From Incurvaria masculella (lineage: Eukaryota > Arthropoda > Insecta > Lepidoptera > Incurvariidae): a stretch of DNA of 64,000 bases. The notes beneath the pieces were generated by a model that was given only the letters and a program-made list of their open reading frames with translations, did not search any database and had not been told where the DNA came from. The position numbers were made by a program, and so were the translations under genes. Below, in pieces: positions 33,984 through 45,165 of this stretch; within the stretch, counting starts at the first letter, position 1; every line of letters starts with the position of its first letter. The DNA is taken from NCBI GenBank assembly GCA_946894095.1, contig OX335660.1, positions 16,993,001-17,057,000 of the forward strand, read 5' to 3'.

Positions 33984-34439
33984 AAATTAGTAAGTTATTT
34001 AATAAAAGTTCATTTCTACCATTAAAAACTCATCCTACAAACATTGCTATACGCTATGTCATTTAGTAAGTAGCATGAATTGATCCTATTCCTCTGACGT
34101 CACGAAAGCGACAGAAGAGGCCCTCTGTATCTCATCCCGTTTCAGAGGAACACGCGATTTGAGATAGCAGGGGGTTCTGGGACTGCATTATGCACTGTTT
34201 ACCCAATCACCCATTTGGCATCTGCAGGAAGTCCTATTTCCGTCTGGCGTTGCCTCGGTTAGATTACAGAGCTGCCGAACGATCAGTTGAAATGTTGCAG
34301 CACAATCCGAAGCTCCTATTCGACCTTGATGGGAAATAGAACTTGCGAAGCGCTCGCATGCTGCAGGCGTAGTGTCAGTTAGCCTTTTCAGGAAACAACC
34401 ACGTTGGATGAGGGAAATACTAAAAGAGCAACACTCACC
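33984..34439. other. Unassigned, moderately GC-rich sequence
   Basis: Directly 5' of the CR1/Jockey-like element. A minus-strand frame is open at 34188-34463 (91 codons) without recognisable motifs. It could be part of another element. Confidence 0.4.
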
Positions 34440-37400
34440 ACCTCCATAACTACACAATTGCAAGCAGTAGTCACAGAAAGAACTTTATACGAGGGGGCAC
34501 GCTCGTGCTCGTCAAAAATGGGGTGAGAGCAAAAAATAGGCTAGATATTGTAAACATGTCAGTTGACAAAGAATTTGAAATAAGCTGCATAGAAATGAAT
34601 TCCTTATTGGTTTTATGTGTTTATAGGTCTCCTTCAGGAAACATATCCTTTTTTATAGAAAAACTAGAAGAATGTTTATACAAAATTAATAAAAACAATA
34701 GCAAATCAATAATAGTATGTGGGGACTTTAACGTAAATTTCTCATTAGATGCAGGGGGAAAACATGAATTTTCGGATTTATTCGATAGTTTTTTGCTTCA
34801 ACAAACAATATTTGAGTTCACGAAGGTGACTAACACTTGTGCATCGTGTATAGATAATATTTTTACTGATAGTCAAGTCCATGGATCAAAGGTATTTACA
34901 GGTATACAGTCAGACCATTATGCCCAGTTGATAACTGTAAAAAATGAATGCAAAATGAATGTCACACATTCATTCAAAGTGACAAGAACTTAAATAAGCA
35001 TAGAATTGAATCCTTAAATATGGACTTGAATACTGAATTTGGTAAGGTTTCTGAAAAAATCTCTTTTAAACAGTTTTTTAATACCTTCATGAATTATGTA
35101 AATATGCATATGCCACTAAAACGCATAAAAATATCGAACAAAAAAAAGTTTGCAGACTGGGCTACACGTGGTATCATGGTTTCAAAGGAAAAATCATTTC
35201 TATTGTATGATTTATTGAAGTTAAACAAAAGTACAGACCTTAAGTCATATGTATCTCTCTACAGCAAAGTTTTTAAAAAGGTCACAATTAGGGCAAAACA
35301 GTTGTTTTTAAGGGACAGAATACTAAATTCCGAAAACAAGATTAAAATGGCCTGGAGTATAATCAAAGAAGAAACGGGCAAAGCACCTATTATTGAAAAT
35401 ACTCAACTCAAATTAAAAATTGGGGCAGACATTGTATCTGATGGTTGTAAGATTGCAAATTACTTCAATAAATACTTCACTTCAGTGGCTAAAACCTCAA
35501 CAAATAAAATTGACTCCAACACACAGTTAGCATTAAATCACCTGCAGGATTATACAGCACGTAGCACTGCATCAGTTACTTTCGGTCCTGTCACATACTT
35601 AGAAGTTAAAAACATTCTTAGAGACCTTAAGTCTAAACGTTCTCAAGATCTTTGGAATATTTCCCCCAAATTACTAAAGTCACTAACAGGTGTCATAAAT
35701 CCTCTAAAACAAGTTATAAATCAATGTCTAGAAAATGGCACATTTGCCGATTCCCTCAAAATAGCAAAGGTCATACCATTATATAAAAAAGGATGTCACA
35801 ATAATGTTGAGAATTACCGTCCGGTCTCCTTACTACCAGTTTTCAGCAAGGTTTTTGAAAAAGTTATGGAAAAACGTTTGACTCACTTCTTCACTAAACA
35901 CGATCTACTAAATTTCAGATAATTTGGATTTCGCAAAGGTAAGTCAACAGGAGATGCCATTGCATCTATGATAAAAACTTTATTAACATCTTTGGATGAT
36001 TCTCAGCACACATATGGCATTTTCTGTGACTCATCAAAGGCATTTGACTGTGTAAGACATGATATATTGTTATTAAAATTAGAGTATTATGGAGTAAGAG
36101 AAAAAGAGCTACGTTTATGTGAAACATACCTAGAAAACAGAAAACAAATATGTGAGGTCAGTGGTATAAAATCGGATGTTGACCCTGTTACAATAGGAGT
36201 ACCGCAAGGCTCTATCCTTGGTCCATTATTCTTTCTGATTTATGTGAATGACATTTCCGGTTCAATCGGGCAAGACATAGAACTAGTTATGTTTGCAGAT
36301 GACATCTCAGTAGTTTTGAAAAACAAAAATATAATTGAACTACGGGAGGTTTTCTTGTCAGTAATTAAGTCGCTCACATCATGGTTTGAACACAATAATC
36401 TATTGTTAAATACTAATAAAACGAATGTAATGCATTTTGTTCTTGGGGCACATAGGCGTAAAAATAATGAAGACGTAACCAATACTGTAGAGGAATTATC
36501 GTTAAACATGGCTAATGAATTAACTTTTCTGGGATTAATAATTGACAATAGATTCTGCTGGAAACCCCACATAGACAGTCTTGCTGGTAAACTGAGCTCA
36601 GCCTGTTATGCCATTAAAAAAATCAAGGAACTCTGTGGCACGCAAGCTGCAAAAACTGTCTACTTTGCTTACTTCGATAGTCTCATGTTGTATGGACTAA
36701 TGTTTTGGGGAAATGCAGCAGAAGCAAATAGAATATTTGTCTTGCAAAAAAGAGCCTTGCGTTGTATTCTTAGCATGAAAGCTATAGATTCTTGTAGGAA
36801 TGTATTCAGCGAAATAGGAATTATGACCCTACCTAGCGCATATGTGTATCAAAATATCTGCCATGCTAGGAAATATAAGCACCATAATACCTTAAATGCT
36901 GATGTACATGACTACGATACTAGACATAAAATTGATTTACAAAATGTTAAGCATAGGTCATCAAAATTTTCAAAAAGTTTTATATGCAATAGTATTAGGT
37001 TATACAACAAAATTCCGGAGGAGATTAGGAAATTAGGAGATAAATATTTTAAGAGCAAATTGAAATCAGTATTAATAAAAAAAAGCTACTACACTATCCA
37101 GGAAGCCTTATTAGATAGAAAACTTGTTTAAATTAAAGCTCATGACTACATACTTGACCGGGTACCTAACACGGTACTACCATTTTTTTATTATTATTAT
37201 TATTATTTTCTATTATTATTATTTTCTCTGACATGGGTACTACATTGTAGTATGAATTTGTATATTTACTAACTCATATTTAATTTGATATTACCTTGTA
37301 TCAAAAATGACGATGGCTTTTTACACCTGAATAATTTAGATCATAATTCCTATTAATTTAGAATAAGATGTCATTATAGTAGTCAAGAGTTTGCTCCTCA

Positions 37401-37459
37401 CCAATGTATATAATGTTCTTATAAAAATGTTCTTTGTGAGCAGTAGTAATCAATCAATT
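34440..37459 (+). pseudogene. CR1/Jockey-like non-LTR retrotransposon, near-complete EN-RT ORF
   Basis: The first frame (34440-34993) carries the endonuclease C-terminal two-thirds: RGGTLVLVKNG, VYRSPSGN, GDFNVNF and the catalytic SDH. A one-base loss near 34987 shifts it. The next frame (to 35922) holds KVIPLYKKG and NYRPVSLLPVFSKVFEKV, then a TAA at 35920-35922. The third (35968-37131) has RT motif A SKAFD, GVPQGSILGP and the FADD active site, then the C-terminal extension. The 3' UTR ends in (AATC)n at 37459. The endonuclease N-terminus and ORF1 are absent. A near-identical 3' copy sits at 24961, implying recent activity of the family. Clade placement within the Jockey/CR1 group is inference. 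Confidence 0.92.
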
Positions 37460-38406
37460 GTTTTGTGAAGGTTCCTCTGAATATAAAACTAAATAAGTTA
37501 GGAATATAAAATCAAATTAAATTATTAAAATAATATCATAATAACATTTTATAAAACAAACGTGTATGGAGAAAACTAATTTTTCGTTTAAATTTGCCTA
37601 CATTTGCTTTTAATATATTTTTGTTCTCCTCATAGTTTAACCCTTAATATAAAACATAAATCTGAATCAATACACTATCGGGCTCTTTGGTTTAATAAAT
37701 ACGTTTATTTGAGTTGTATGAAACCAAACCATTCCGATAAAACGACTTCCCATTAACAAAGCATTTTCACATTCCAGACAGGTGCATAAGTGGTAATAAA
37801 AATCAGGCAGGTATATCGAGTCTACAAAGTAAACTGCAGTAATGAATCCTGTAGTAAGTATTCGTATTCTTTATCAAAATTTGATCTAAAACGACCTTTC
37901 ATAAATAGTATTGGCTCTTCATCGAAAAAAATGTGTTCATGCCTTACACACGGTTACTTTGTGAATTGCCTGATCTTTAACAACGTCTGCAGCATAATCC
38001 ATCTTGAAAACCGTGTACCAGAGTCTCTGTTACGAGTTCCGAATCGCTTATCGAAAAATCGCTTAGATTATCGATGCCGCTGGTTTACATCATTGAATAG
38101 AGAAGGCATTTGAGGAATATACTAAAGCGCTCGTCCACGGTTTTTTATATTTGATTTGTGTAAAAATATGAAATAATTTGAATGTGTTGAAAATATGTAA
38201 AGTCTACACAAATATAAAAATCCGTGGACGGGCAATTTTGTGTATTCCCACAGACACCCATACCGTTTTCATAATGACATTTTCTTACACGATTTAAACA
38301 AAAATCTTCCTTGTGATACCTTGTGAATTTTGTTGAGTACAGACAAAATTTAAGGGGGGGGGGGGGGGGGAATATTTTTAAGCCCTAATACAAAATGTTA
38401 TGTACC
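37460..38406. other. No gene seen
   Basis: AT-rich spacer. It includes imperfectly repeated CGTCCACGGTTTTTTATATT and its inverse around 38130-38235, and a G run at about 38353-38370. Confidence 0.5.
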
Positions 38407-38735
38407 TTTTTAGGGTTCCGTACCCAAAGGGTGAAAACGGTACCCTATTACTAAGCCTCCGCTGTCCGTCCGTCCGTCCGTCCGTCCGTCCGTCCGTCCG
38501 TCCGTCCGTCCGTCCGTCCGTCCGTCCGTCCGTCCGTCTGTTACAGGGCTGTATCTTATGAACCGTAATAGGTAGGTAGCAGAAATTATCACAGAGTGTG
38601 TATTTATTTTGCGACTATAACAACAAATAGGTAAAATAAAAAATAGTTAAAATTAAAAGTGTTTTTTTTTTCAATCTTCTACGATGGTACGGAACCCTAC
38701 TTGTGTGAGTCCGACTCGCACTTGGCCGGTTTTTT
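38407..38735 (-). mobile_element. MITE-like repeat with long (GTCC)n block
   Basis: Plus-strand ends are TTTTTAGGGTTCCGTACCC and CGACTCGCACTTGGCCGG. A pure GTCC microsatellite of about 18 units lies at 38464-38537, the longest among the copies in this window. Confidence 0.93.
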
Positions 38736-38814
38736 GCATTAAAATACCTGGTTATCTTTAATCCATAATCCCAGACCGTTCACATGCGGTATGTTACGAA
38801 TTATGAAATACAGT

Positions 38815-39000
38815 TGTCAGTCAGTCAGCGACATACGCCTCTCCAATGTTTCTCCAGTCCTCCCGGCCCTCAGCGGTACGGAACCACTGCTATCCGCCGA
38901 CGCACTTGATGTCGTCGTCCCACCTGGCTGGTGGTCTTCCCAAACTCCGTTTTCCTGTCCACGGCCGCCCGCGCCAGTGTAGGACACGGTTACTCCAACT
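38815..39000 (-). pseudogene. EN-RT polyprotein C-terminal relic
   Basis: The minus strand reads about HWRGRPWTGKRSLGRPPARW then DDDIKCVGG, a stop, WFRTAEGREDWRNIGEAYV. This is the 'GKR..GRPP.RW.DD...W.R.A..R..W..L.EAYV' end of non-LTR elements common in insects. One stop is present and no RT core. Confidence 0.7.
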
Positions 39001-39085
39001 ATACACCATTGTAATAAAGGTGTGATGAGGTTAAATATGAAATATAAAATACATGTAGATACATTATATTTAAAAAAAAATGTAG

Positions 39086-39203
39086 GCGTTCTTCGGCCTT
39101 GTCTGCCTTCTCTGACTGCCGGAGGAGAATCAGAAGAGATCACTCGGGTCGCTAAGTCCGCCTCCGCCCCGCCCAATTCGATTGTGCGCAAGATTACCGT
39201 CGA
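39086..39203 (+). other. GC-rich block bounded by splice-like AG and GT
   Basis: A T/A-rich tract ending TGTAG precedes it and GTCGAG/GTCAGTG follows. The plus frame is open (VAKSASAPPNSIVRKITVE), but so is the minus frame, and no homologue is recognised. It could be an exon or part of the neighbouring retroelement relic. Confidence 0.2.
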
Positions 39204-39404
39204 GGTCAGTGCAAACATTTTTCTTTGTTTAACATTTTTGGAACATTGAGTAGGGACATGATTGATGACCTGTGTGCACAGATGGAGTAAGTTTTAAGAG
39301 ATATCTATTATTATAACAATACCTTTATGCAATAGCTATTAGGTCTGTGCGAGGGTCTGTGGTCATATCACATTTTAATGCCAGATGGCCAAAGCGCCAA
39401 TACA

Positions 39405-39679
39405 ACAAAAAAACCTCTAAGTGCGATTCGGACTCGCATACGAAGGGTTCCAGCCCATTGTACAAGATTGAACACAAAAAAACGTTTCTAGCATGGAATA
39501 ATTTGTTTGGTATTTTTTAACTATTTGTTAGCGGCAATAGAAATACACTGTGAAAAATTCAACTGCCTACCTATTACGCTTCATGAGATAGAACCCGCTG
39601 ACAGACGAACGGACGGATGGACAGCGAATATTTAGTAATAGGGTCCCATTGCCAACCTTTCGTTACGGAACTCTAAAAA
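39405..39679 (+). mobile_element. MITE-like repeat with (GACG)n block, diverged copy
   Basis: AGTGCGATTCGGACTCGCAT start, shortened core, short GACGGACGG near 39612 and GTTACGGAACTCTAAAAAT end. Confidence 0.85.
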
Positions 39680-39749
39680 TCGCGCCTCTTACGACAATTG
39701 TATATTATGCCAAATATTTACGTGCCGGAGTCCACACAGCACAGCTCGT

Positions 39750-39850
39750 TCCATGTATTTCTGACATGGCACCTAGTTCCCGTAAGGTGTGTTGAGCTAA
39801 TGTCATGACAGTAAGTGTGGCATAAGCCATTCACGTCCAGTCACAAAAAA
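39750..39850 (+). mobile_element. SINE 3' tail fragment
   Basis: GACATGGCACCTAGTTCCCG, GTGTGTTGAGCTAATGTC and ACGTCCAGTCACAAAAAAAA follow the SINE tail. Confidence 0.7.
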
Positions 39851-41177
39851 AACTCTAGTATTTCCATAGCAACTAAAATTTTAATCAAATAGGTAATAAC
39901 ATCAGAGAAACTTCGCTTCGCACTTAGGCGTTTGATAGTTTGAATTATTTATATATGTATTATAAATTCTGTGGTTTCAAGAATACTGAAGTACGTGTTC
40001 AATAGTTATTTACTAATTTAGTTACTATCTAGATTAGCTCGCCTGCAAAACTATTCGTTCATTCCCAAAATCCCAATAAAATTATCAATTCATAGAAAAA
40101 TACGGAACTAACATTCAAAATCACTTTAACGAATGTTCGCTTGCGATTATTTGTCCTTGCAATGAAGTTTTCACCAATGTTTTAACCTAAAGTAATGCCA
40201 GTAATACCCAGATAACCCAGATGAGTCAGTTATGTAAACTATTCGAAAAGTGACGAGTTTTACGTTTACTAAGAAACAGTTCACCGTCGGCACCGACCAT
40301 ACGCACCTAATTAGGTAGTATTAGCATAAGAACGGTGGCATGCAGCAAACAGCCAGTTTTTATTCAAGACACTAAGTATCCGGAAGGGAGGTATAACTTG
40401 TACGTTAGTTTCCTGAATAAAACAATATGCAAAGCATAGTTTTGTTTCGTATCCATTCTAATTTAATAAATCTGAAGAGTTTGTTAGTTTTTTTGTTTGA
40501 ACGCGCTAAACTCTGGAACTAACGGTTGGGTTTGAACCATTATTTTTGCATTTGATAGCCTAATTTGAGGAAGGTTAAAGGCTATTCAACGTCACACTAC
40601 GATCACGATGAGTCGAGCAAAACAAAAGTGAGAAAAAACGCTAAGCGAAAACGAAGTAAGGGCGCGGGAGGGGGGGGGGGTGATGCGATCAGAAAGAACG
40701 CTAAGCGAAAACGAAAGGGGGGGCGGGGTGCTTACAGATATAGATGCAATTTTGAATGGTACTTCTTTCATTTCACCACCCATCTATGGTGGCGTCTAAA
40801 TCTAGAATACAAAAACCGGTCAAGTGACCCGTATCCCCATTCGATCGTTCGCTTCATTGTTATCTAGGCTAAATGTGTTTCTTTAAATAAGCAAGTTTTA
40901 AATATTAAAAAAATATCCGCTATGGATAATGTGATTGGAAAAAAATTAGTACTGAAAATCGAGTAAACGTCGCAATAAATTCCGTTATGAAATGCCGGGC
41001 GATTAAGCCTATAGCTAGGATGTCGATTCATAATTGTGAACGGGTGCCTAAACTTATTGATGGAAGCGAGACACACACGAATGTCGAATAAATGCAGTAA
41101 AATGCGTGAGGAAAGTATGCGGAGATAATTTATTTCGCAACGACTTAGTTAGGGAGCAGTGTCAATTGAAAAATGAT
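39851..41177. other. No gene seen; local duplication
   Basis: The word AACGCTAAGCGAAAACGAA occurs twice (about 40637 and 40695), each followed by a G run. Frames across it are compositional. The rest is AT-rich. Confidence 0.5.
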
Positions 41178-41581
41178 GTTTTTTTATGCAACCTGACAGG
41201 ATGGCTAATACCACGCAACTACCGTTATGATATTATCCCAGTACACCACATTACCGAAGGAATTAGGTGCCATGCCAGAACCTTCCCTTTATGAGCACGG
41301 CTACATTGAATTTGATTGAAAACACGGTAAATTTTTCATTGCCGCTTCGACCATTTTCATCCAATGCGATGGTACCAACCCGGGAGGGATTAAACCCTAC
41401 CACCTAGTAGGGGATGGGGACCTACAGTTTTACATGGATTCCGAACCGTGGAGCAGCTCGCATTCAAATGCACTTAACGAACTAAGAAAGAGAAAGAAAG
41501 TGGTGCATGTCGGGGCGAGGAATTGAACCCAGACCTCTGGTATGCTCGTTTAGTCCCCGCGCCACTAGGCTACGTGCCGCT
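41178..41581 (-). mobile_element. tRNA-headed SINE sharing the 5S-SINE body
   Basis: On the minus strand: GGCACGTAGCCTAGTGGCG (A box TAGCCTAGTGG), B box GGTTCAATTCC, a CTTTCTTTCTC linker, then CCACGGTTCGGAATCC, CCTACTAGGTGGTAGGG and the same body and tail as the 5S-type copies, ending in A residues (T run near 41179). It shows a second head on the same body. Confidence 0.9.
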
Positions 41582-41627
41582 CGAGATGATGAATCGATGA
41601 TGAATCGAGAAGGGAGTGTTAAGATAG

Positions 41628-41870
41628 TTTGGACATATGGAACGAATAGTTGACGAAAGGATGACGAAATACATTTTTAGAGCGGAAGTGAGCGGATGTG
41701 TCGTACCCGGGTGGCCTGGAAGAACCTAGCATGATCAAATCGATGTAATACTACTGAAAGGTCAGATACGTAGCACCCGTAATCATAGAACATGTATGAA
41801 AATATGTCTGTCTGTATATGAAGCGAAAGAGGTCTGCTTTAATCGTGCCATATGGCACTCTCGGCCTACC
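41628..41870 (+). pseudogene. Endonuclease-RT C-terminal relic
   Basis: A single frame reads FGHMERIVDERMTKYIFRAE, a stop after PGWPGRT, then HDQIDVILLKGQIRSTRN and CMKICLSVYEAKEVCFNRA. This is the tail region of an insect non-LTR polyprotein family also seen at 19095. Upstream parts are absent. Confidence 0.75.
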
Positions 41871-42784
41871 CCTCCAGGAAAGCGGCATGAAGGTATGTAT
41901 GTGTGTAAATATTTAAAAGCATTGTTCACTGATTTTGAAAATAATCAGAATTTTGTTTATCTCGACGAGATGCCTTGTATAACCTCAAATTATTGAGATT
42001 AAGGTGTTTCGAGATTTCTTTTGAAAATAATAAACAAGGTGTTAACGAAATGTATGGAAAGTTTATTGTTTTTACATAGTGGCAGCCTCTTTACAGCTGC
42101 CACTATTGTTTTCTTGCATGTTACCTATTATAAATCATTGACAAGCCCTTTTTACAGCTGACGGTGTCACAATGTTAGTCTATGAATTAGTTGATTTTTT
42201 CTATTGTACAATCTTATAATGAATGTATTCTTTTTTTATCTGTATCACTTTATTTATGACAAGGCCTCTTAACAGCTGAAGTCTAAAGTAAAATTTTATA
42301 ATGTGGCTAAAAATAGAAATGTTCATTATAGTATTATCTGAGATATGTATTGCATATTTTGTATATTACATCTCGCAACCATGTGTAGTATCTGAGCGTA
42401 TGTAATGCACCTTTAAGATTAATAAAATTAAATGAAATGAAATGAGATGGAGATAACACCTAGAACCAATAAAATATCGTATACCGTTGGCTAAATTATG
42501 CATAAAGCCGTCCAAAAGTTGGTTAATGTCCGGTAATTAGGGGAACACAACCTCATTTCTTATACTTACGTACATATAAATAAATGTTATTATACCGTAC
42601 ATTACGTGTCGTGAAGTGTCTATATGGCTAAATAAATGAACATGAAATCACTGGAATGCACAAAAAATCTTTCATTTACTTATTTCGGAGTTTTGCTCCA
42701 AAATCGCTATAACAATTCACCAAACTCACACCAACTCAGCTCACACAAACCTATTTGCGACCAGGTACAATCAGCAGGGCAGAG
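41871..42784. other. No gene seen; possible retroelement 3' end
   Basis: AT-rich sequence with repeated TTACAGCTG or TAACAGCTG words near 42093, 42153 and 42271. A TAAAATTAAATGAAATGAAA stretch near 42423 could be a short-repeat retroelement tail. Confidence 0.4.
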
Positions 42785-42919
42785 AGTAGAAATTGATATT
42801 TTAAAACTTACGCGGGACATAACTACAATATTTAGTTTGACGGCTTACCGCGCGTGTGAGGAGCAGGACGTGCTGCTCGACGTTTCGGAGCCTCACATGG
42901 ACTCCATCTTCAGGAGAAC

Positions 42920-43366
42920 GTGCCTGTCGCGACGGAGGTAGGCACGTTACTGCGTACCGTCGACCGTATTGCGAGGATACTGAGGAGATCCAGCATACCA
43001 GCCGTGCTGTATCCTCAACGCAAGGTCTCAGCCATGCTCCGATCAGTGAAGGAAAATGTACCATTACTCGCCGCTGGCGTCTACAGAGTTCCGTGTTCAT
43101 GCGGTAAATCGTTCATTGGCCAAACGAAGAGGAGCTTCAGCACACGCAGCACGGAGCACATACGGGCGGTTAAGAACAGAGATACCACGAAGTCGGCGCT
43201 GTGTGAGCATGCAGAATCTGGACCTGGGCACTGGTTGAGGTTTGATCAGGTGAAAGTCCTAGTACCTGAACAACGAAACCTCCCACGAATCATTCGGGAG
43301 TCCATCGAAATCAGCAAGCACAAGAACTTCAATCGTGAAGATTCCTACCGTCAAAGCGGCGGGTAG
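42920..43366 (+). pseudogene. Penelope GIY-YIG endonuclease domain fragment
   Basis: The 148-codon frame begins inside the left terminal repeat with a non-ATG start, so its first ~15 residues are not native. Residues 15-50 (RIARILRRSSIPAVLYPQRK) match the linker after the RT of Penelope proteins. The nuclease follows: GVY at 53-55, the C59/C61 pair, FIG at 65-67 in place of YIG, a conserved basic helix (about 71-80), H97 and the C-terminal glutamate at about 127. In intact elements this domain nicks target DNA after the N-terminal RT. Here it survives without RT and cannot act alone as a retroelement. Confidence 0.88.
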
Positions 43367-43390
43367 CCAGTAACGTGCCTACCTCCGTCG

Positions 43391-43460
43391 TGACAGGCAC
43401 GTTCTCCTGAAGATAGAGCCCATGTGAGGCTCCGAAACGTCGAGCAGCACGTCCTGCTCC
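43391..43460 (+). ncRNA. Hammerhead-ribozyme-like motif
   Basis: CTGAAGA at 43407-43413 fits the CUGANGA core and GAAACGTC at 43434-43441 fits GAAA plus the cleavage triplet GUC, with the palindromic ACGU typical of minimal Penelope hammerheads. Stem I can form CTC/GAG (43404-06 with 43442-44), then ACG/CGT and AGG/CCT. Stem II is GAGC/GCTC with an imperfect first pair. The mirror copy lies on the minus strand in the left arm. Activity is untested. Confidence 0.55.
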
Positions 43461-43507
43461 TCACACGCGCGGTAAGCCGTCAAACTAAATATTGTAGTAG
43501 AAATTGA

Positions 43508-44472
43508 CTTTGTTTTTATGTACAAACACAATGTTACTTTCTTTAGTAAAACCTTGATGCGACGAAACGAAAAATAAGCTCGGTCTTACACATTTGAGTC
43601 TTGTTTCAAGCAATCGTCATTAGGAATGATTCAACCGAGATGAAAATAAAACAAAGTTTAATAATACAGTTTACTCTGAGTACTGGGACCTAGGATGCCC
43701 GGGATAAAAATTATAACATTTCAATATATTTTTCTTCAAAATCTTCTCTGATCTTTAAAACATTGTCTATGATAATCGCTACTTAATCTATAGATGAATT
43801 TAAATTTTCTTCCGAGACTAAAATGTACGAAGACAAGTTTAGTGAAATATTTGGTCAGAACATTTTCAAGCAGTAGGAACAAAAATAAAATCTTTTCACC
43901 AGCCCGTGTAGCGTTCAATGACAACACAATTTAAATAGTAGACACGCTGTGAGAAACAAAACATGAACCCGCCTTTTCAAAGATTAGATCGACGATCCAA
44001 CCTTCCTTTGTCATTTTAATCGTGGTCTTTTGTTCATGCGGTCGTGCCATCGGCCGGTGCGTGGTCCAATTGTTCCGCTATCTGTGCCCTCAGTTGCGCA
44101 AGCGCATTGTTTTCTCCGTTTTTTCCGACGCTTTCGATTTCGTTGCGGAGACGATACAGTTAACGTTCAATGGAAGTGTTCATTTGTGACCGACCTTATT
44201 CGTTGGATCGTAGAGGTCATTATCGACTGAGAAAGTCTTTTACCGAGGTCGTGTTGGTTAGGTGCGGCCAGTGCAAGTGAAATGTAGATAGGGTACCCAC
44301 CTAACTGGGAAGTACCAGTGAATATGTTACATTGATTTGCATGATTCGATGTGACACGTTTGTTATATTATATGTGATGCAATGATATATATATAAGTCA
44401 ATGATGTGATGTGAATTTAGTAAAAGTGCTCTTCAAATCATGTTTAGTGAATCCAGAGGTTTCTATACAAAC
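43508..44472. other. No gene seen; possible promoter-like block
   Basis: AT-rich with a more balanced, CpG-containing block at about 44030-44260 including TCAGTTGCGC near 44090. It may be a promoter or 5' UTR, but no donor site or frame supports it. Confidence 0.35.
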
Positions 44473-44486
44473 ATAAAAAGCTGAAT

Positions 44487-44736
44487 TTGATACTTCTGAG
44501 ATTACCGCGGTCGTTAGACATGTTTGAAAAATGTTACGGCTTTTCACGCGGCAGGAAGATACATTCTCCGAAGTTTCGAGCTAATCATTCAGCCCGTTGT
44601 CAAGGAGGCATCCGCCAGTCGTCTGCTGCGTACGAACGAAGCGGATGCCTCCTTGACAACGGGCTGAATTATTAGCTCGAAACGTCGGAGAATGTCTCTT
44701 CCTGCCGCGTGAAAAGCCGTAACATTTTTCAAACAT
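44487..44736. mobile_element. Penelope-like solo inverted termini
   Basis: A 14-bp direct repeat ATAAAAAGCTGAAT flanks it (44473-44486 and 44737-44750). A 33-nt left extension is followed by 96-bp inverted arms (44520-44615 and 44641-44736) around a 25-nt spacer. The right arm has GAAACGTC with CTGA upstream, a degenerate hammerhead. The layout equals the element at 42797 but without coding sequence. Confidence 0.8.
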
Positions 44737-45165
44737 ATAAAAAGCTGAATAGTTCGCTTTGTTTTTTTTTTAAACCCAATTAAAAACTTATAACCAATTA
44801 TTAAGACATTTTATGAGCTATGTAACATCGTCTTACCTTAGGAGCCTTTAAAAAAATGTAGAATGATAAATGCTAAGCGAAGCAATAGCGCGTGCGGGCG
44901 ATGCAACGCGGTGGTCGGGGGCCGAGGATGCACACTACCGGACTCCACTCGGATGATTTTGCAAAACTAAATTGATCCGAGCGGAGCCGGTAACCTCAGC
45001 TAGTTAGAGTTTTCCTTTACACAGGTTATATTTTGGAGATAACATGTATTGTGTAGCGGCTGTATTACCTACTAGTGAAAAGTATAAACAATATTTAAAA
45101 AGTCCTCAGTTTGATCCAGGACCGACCCGAACTACCTGGACGATTTTTTTTTTGTTTCTTTAGAC

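Larger units (their letters stand above)
42797..43495 (+). mobile_element. Penelope-like element, truncated, inverted termini
   Basis: A 12-bp direct repeat AGTAGAAATTGA flanks it (42785-42796 and 43496-43507). After a 25-nt left extension come inverted terminal repeats of about 125 bp (about 42822-42948 and 43374-43495) holding hammerhead-like motifs. Between them lies the GIY-YIG coding piece. The RT domain is missing. Penelope-like elements are known for variable or inverted LTR-like ends with hammerhead ribozymes. Confidence 0.9.

Noticed and set aside
36240..36572. 110-codon minus-strand frame
   Set aside because: Antisense of the RT region of the CR1/Jockey-like element.
42801..43100. 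Minus-strand 99-codon frame over the Penelope left arm
   Set aside because: It arises from the inverted terminal repeat and opposes the recognisable GIY-YIG frame.
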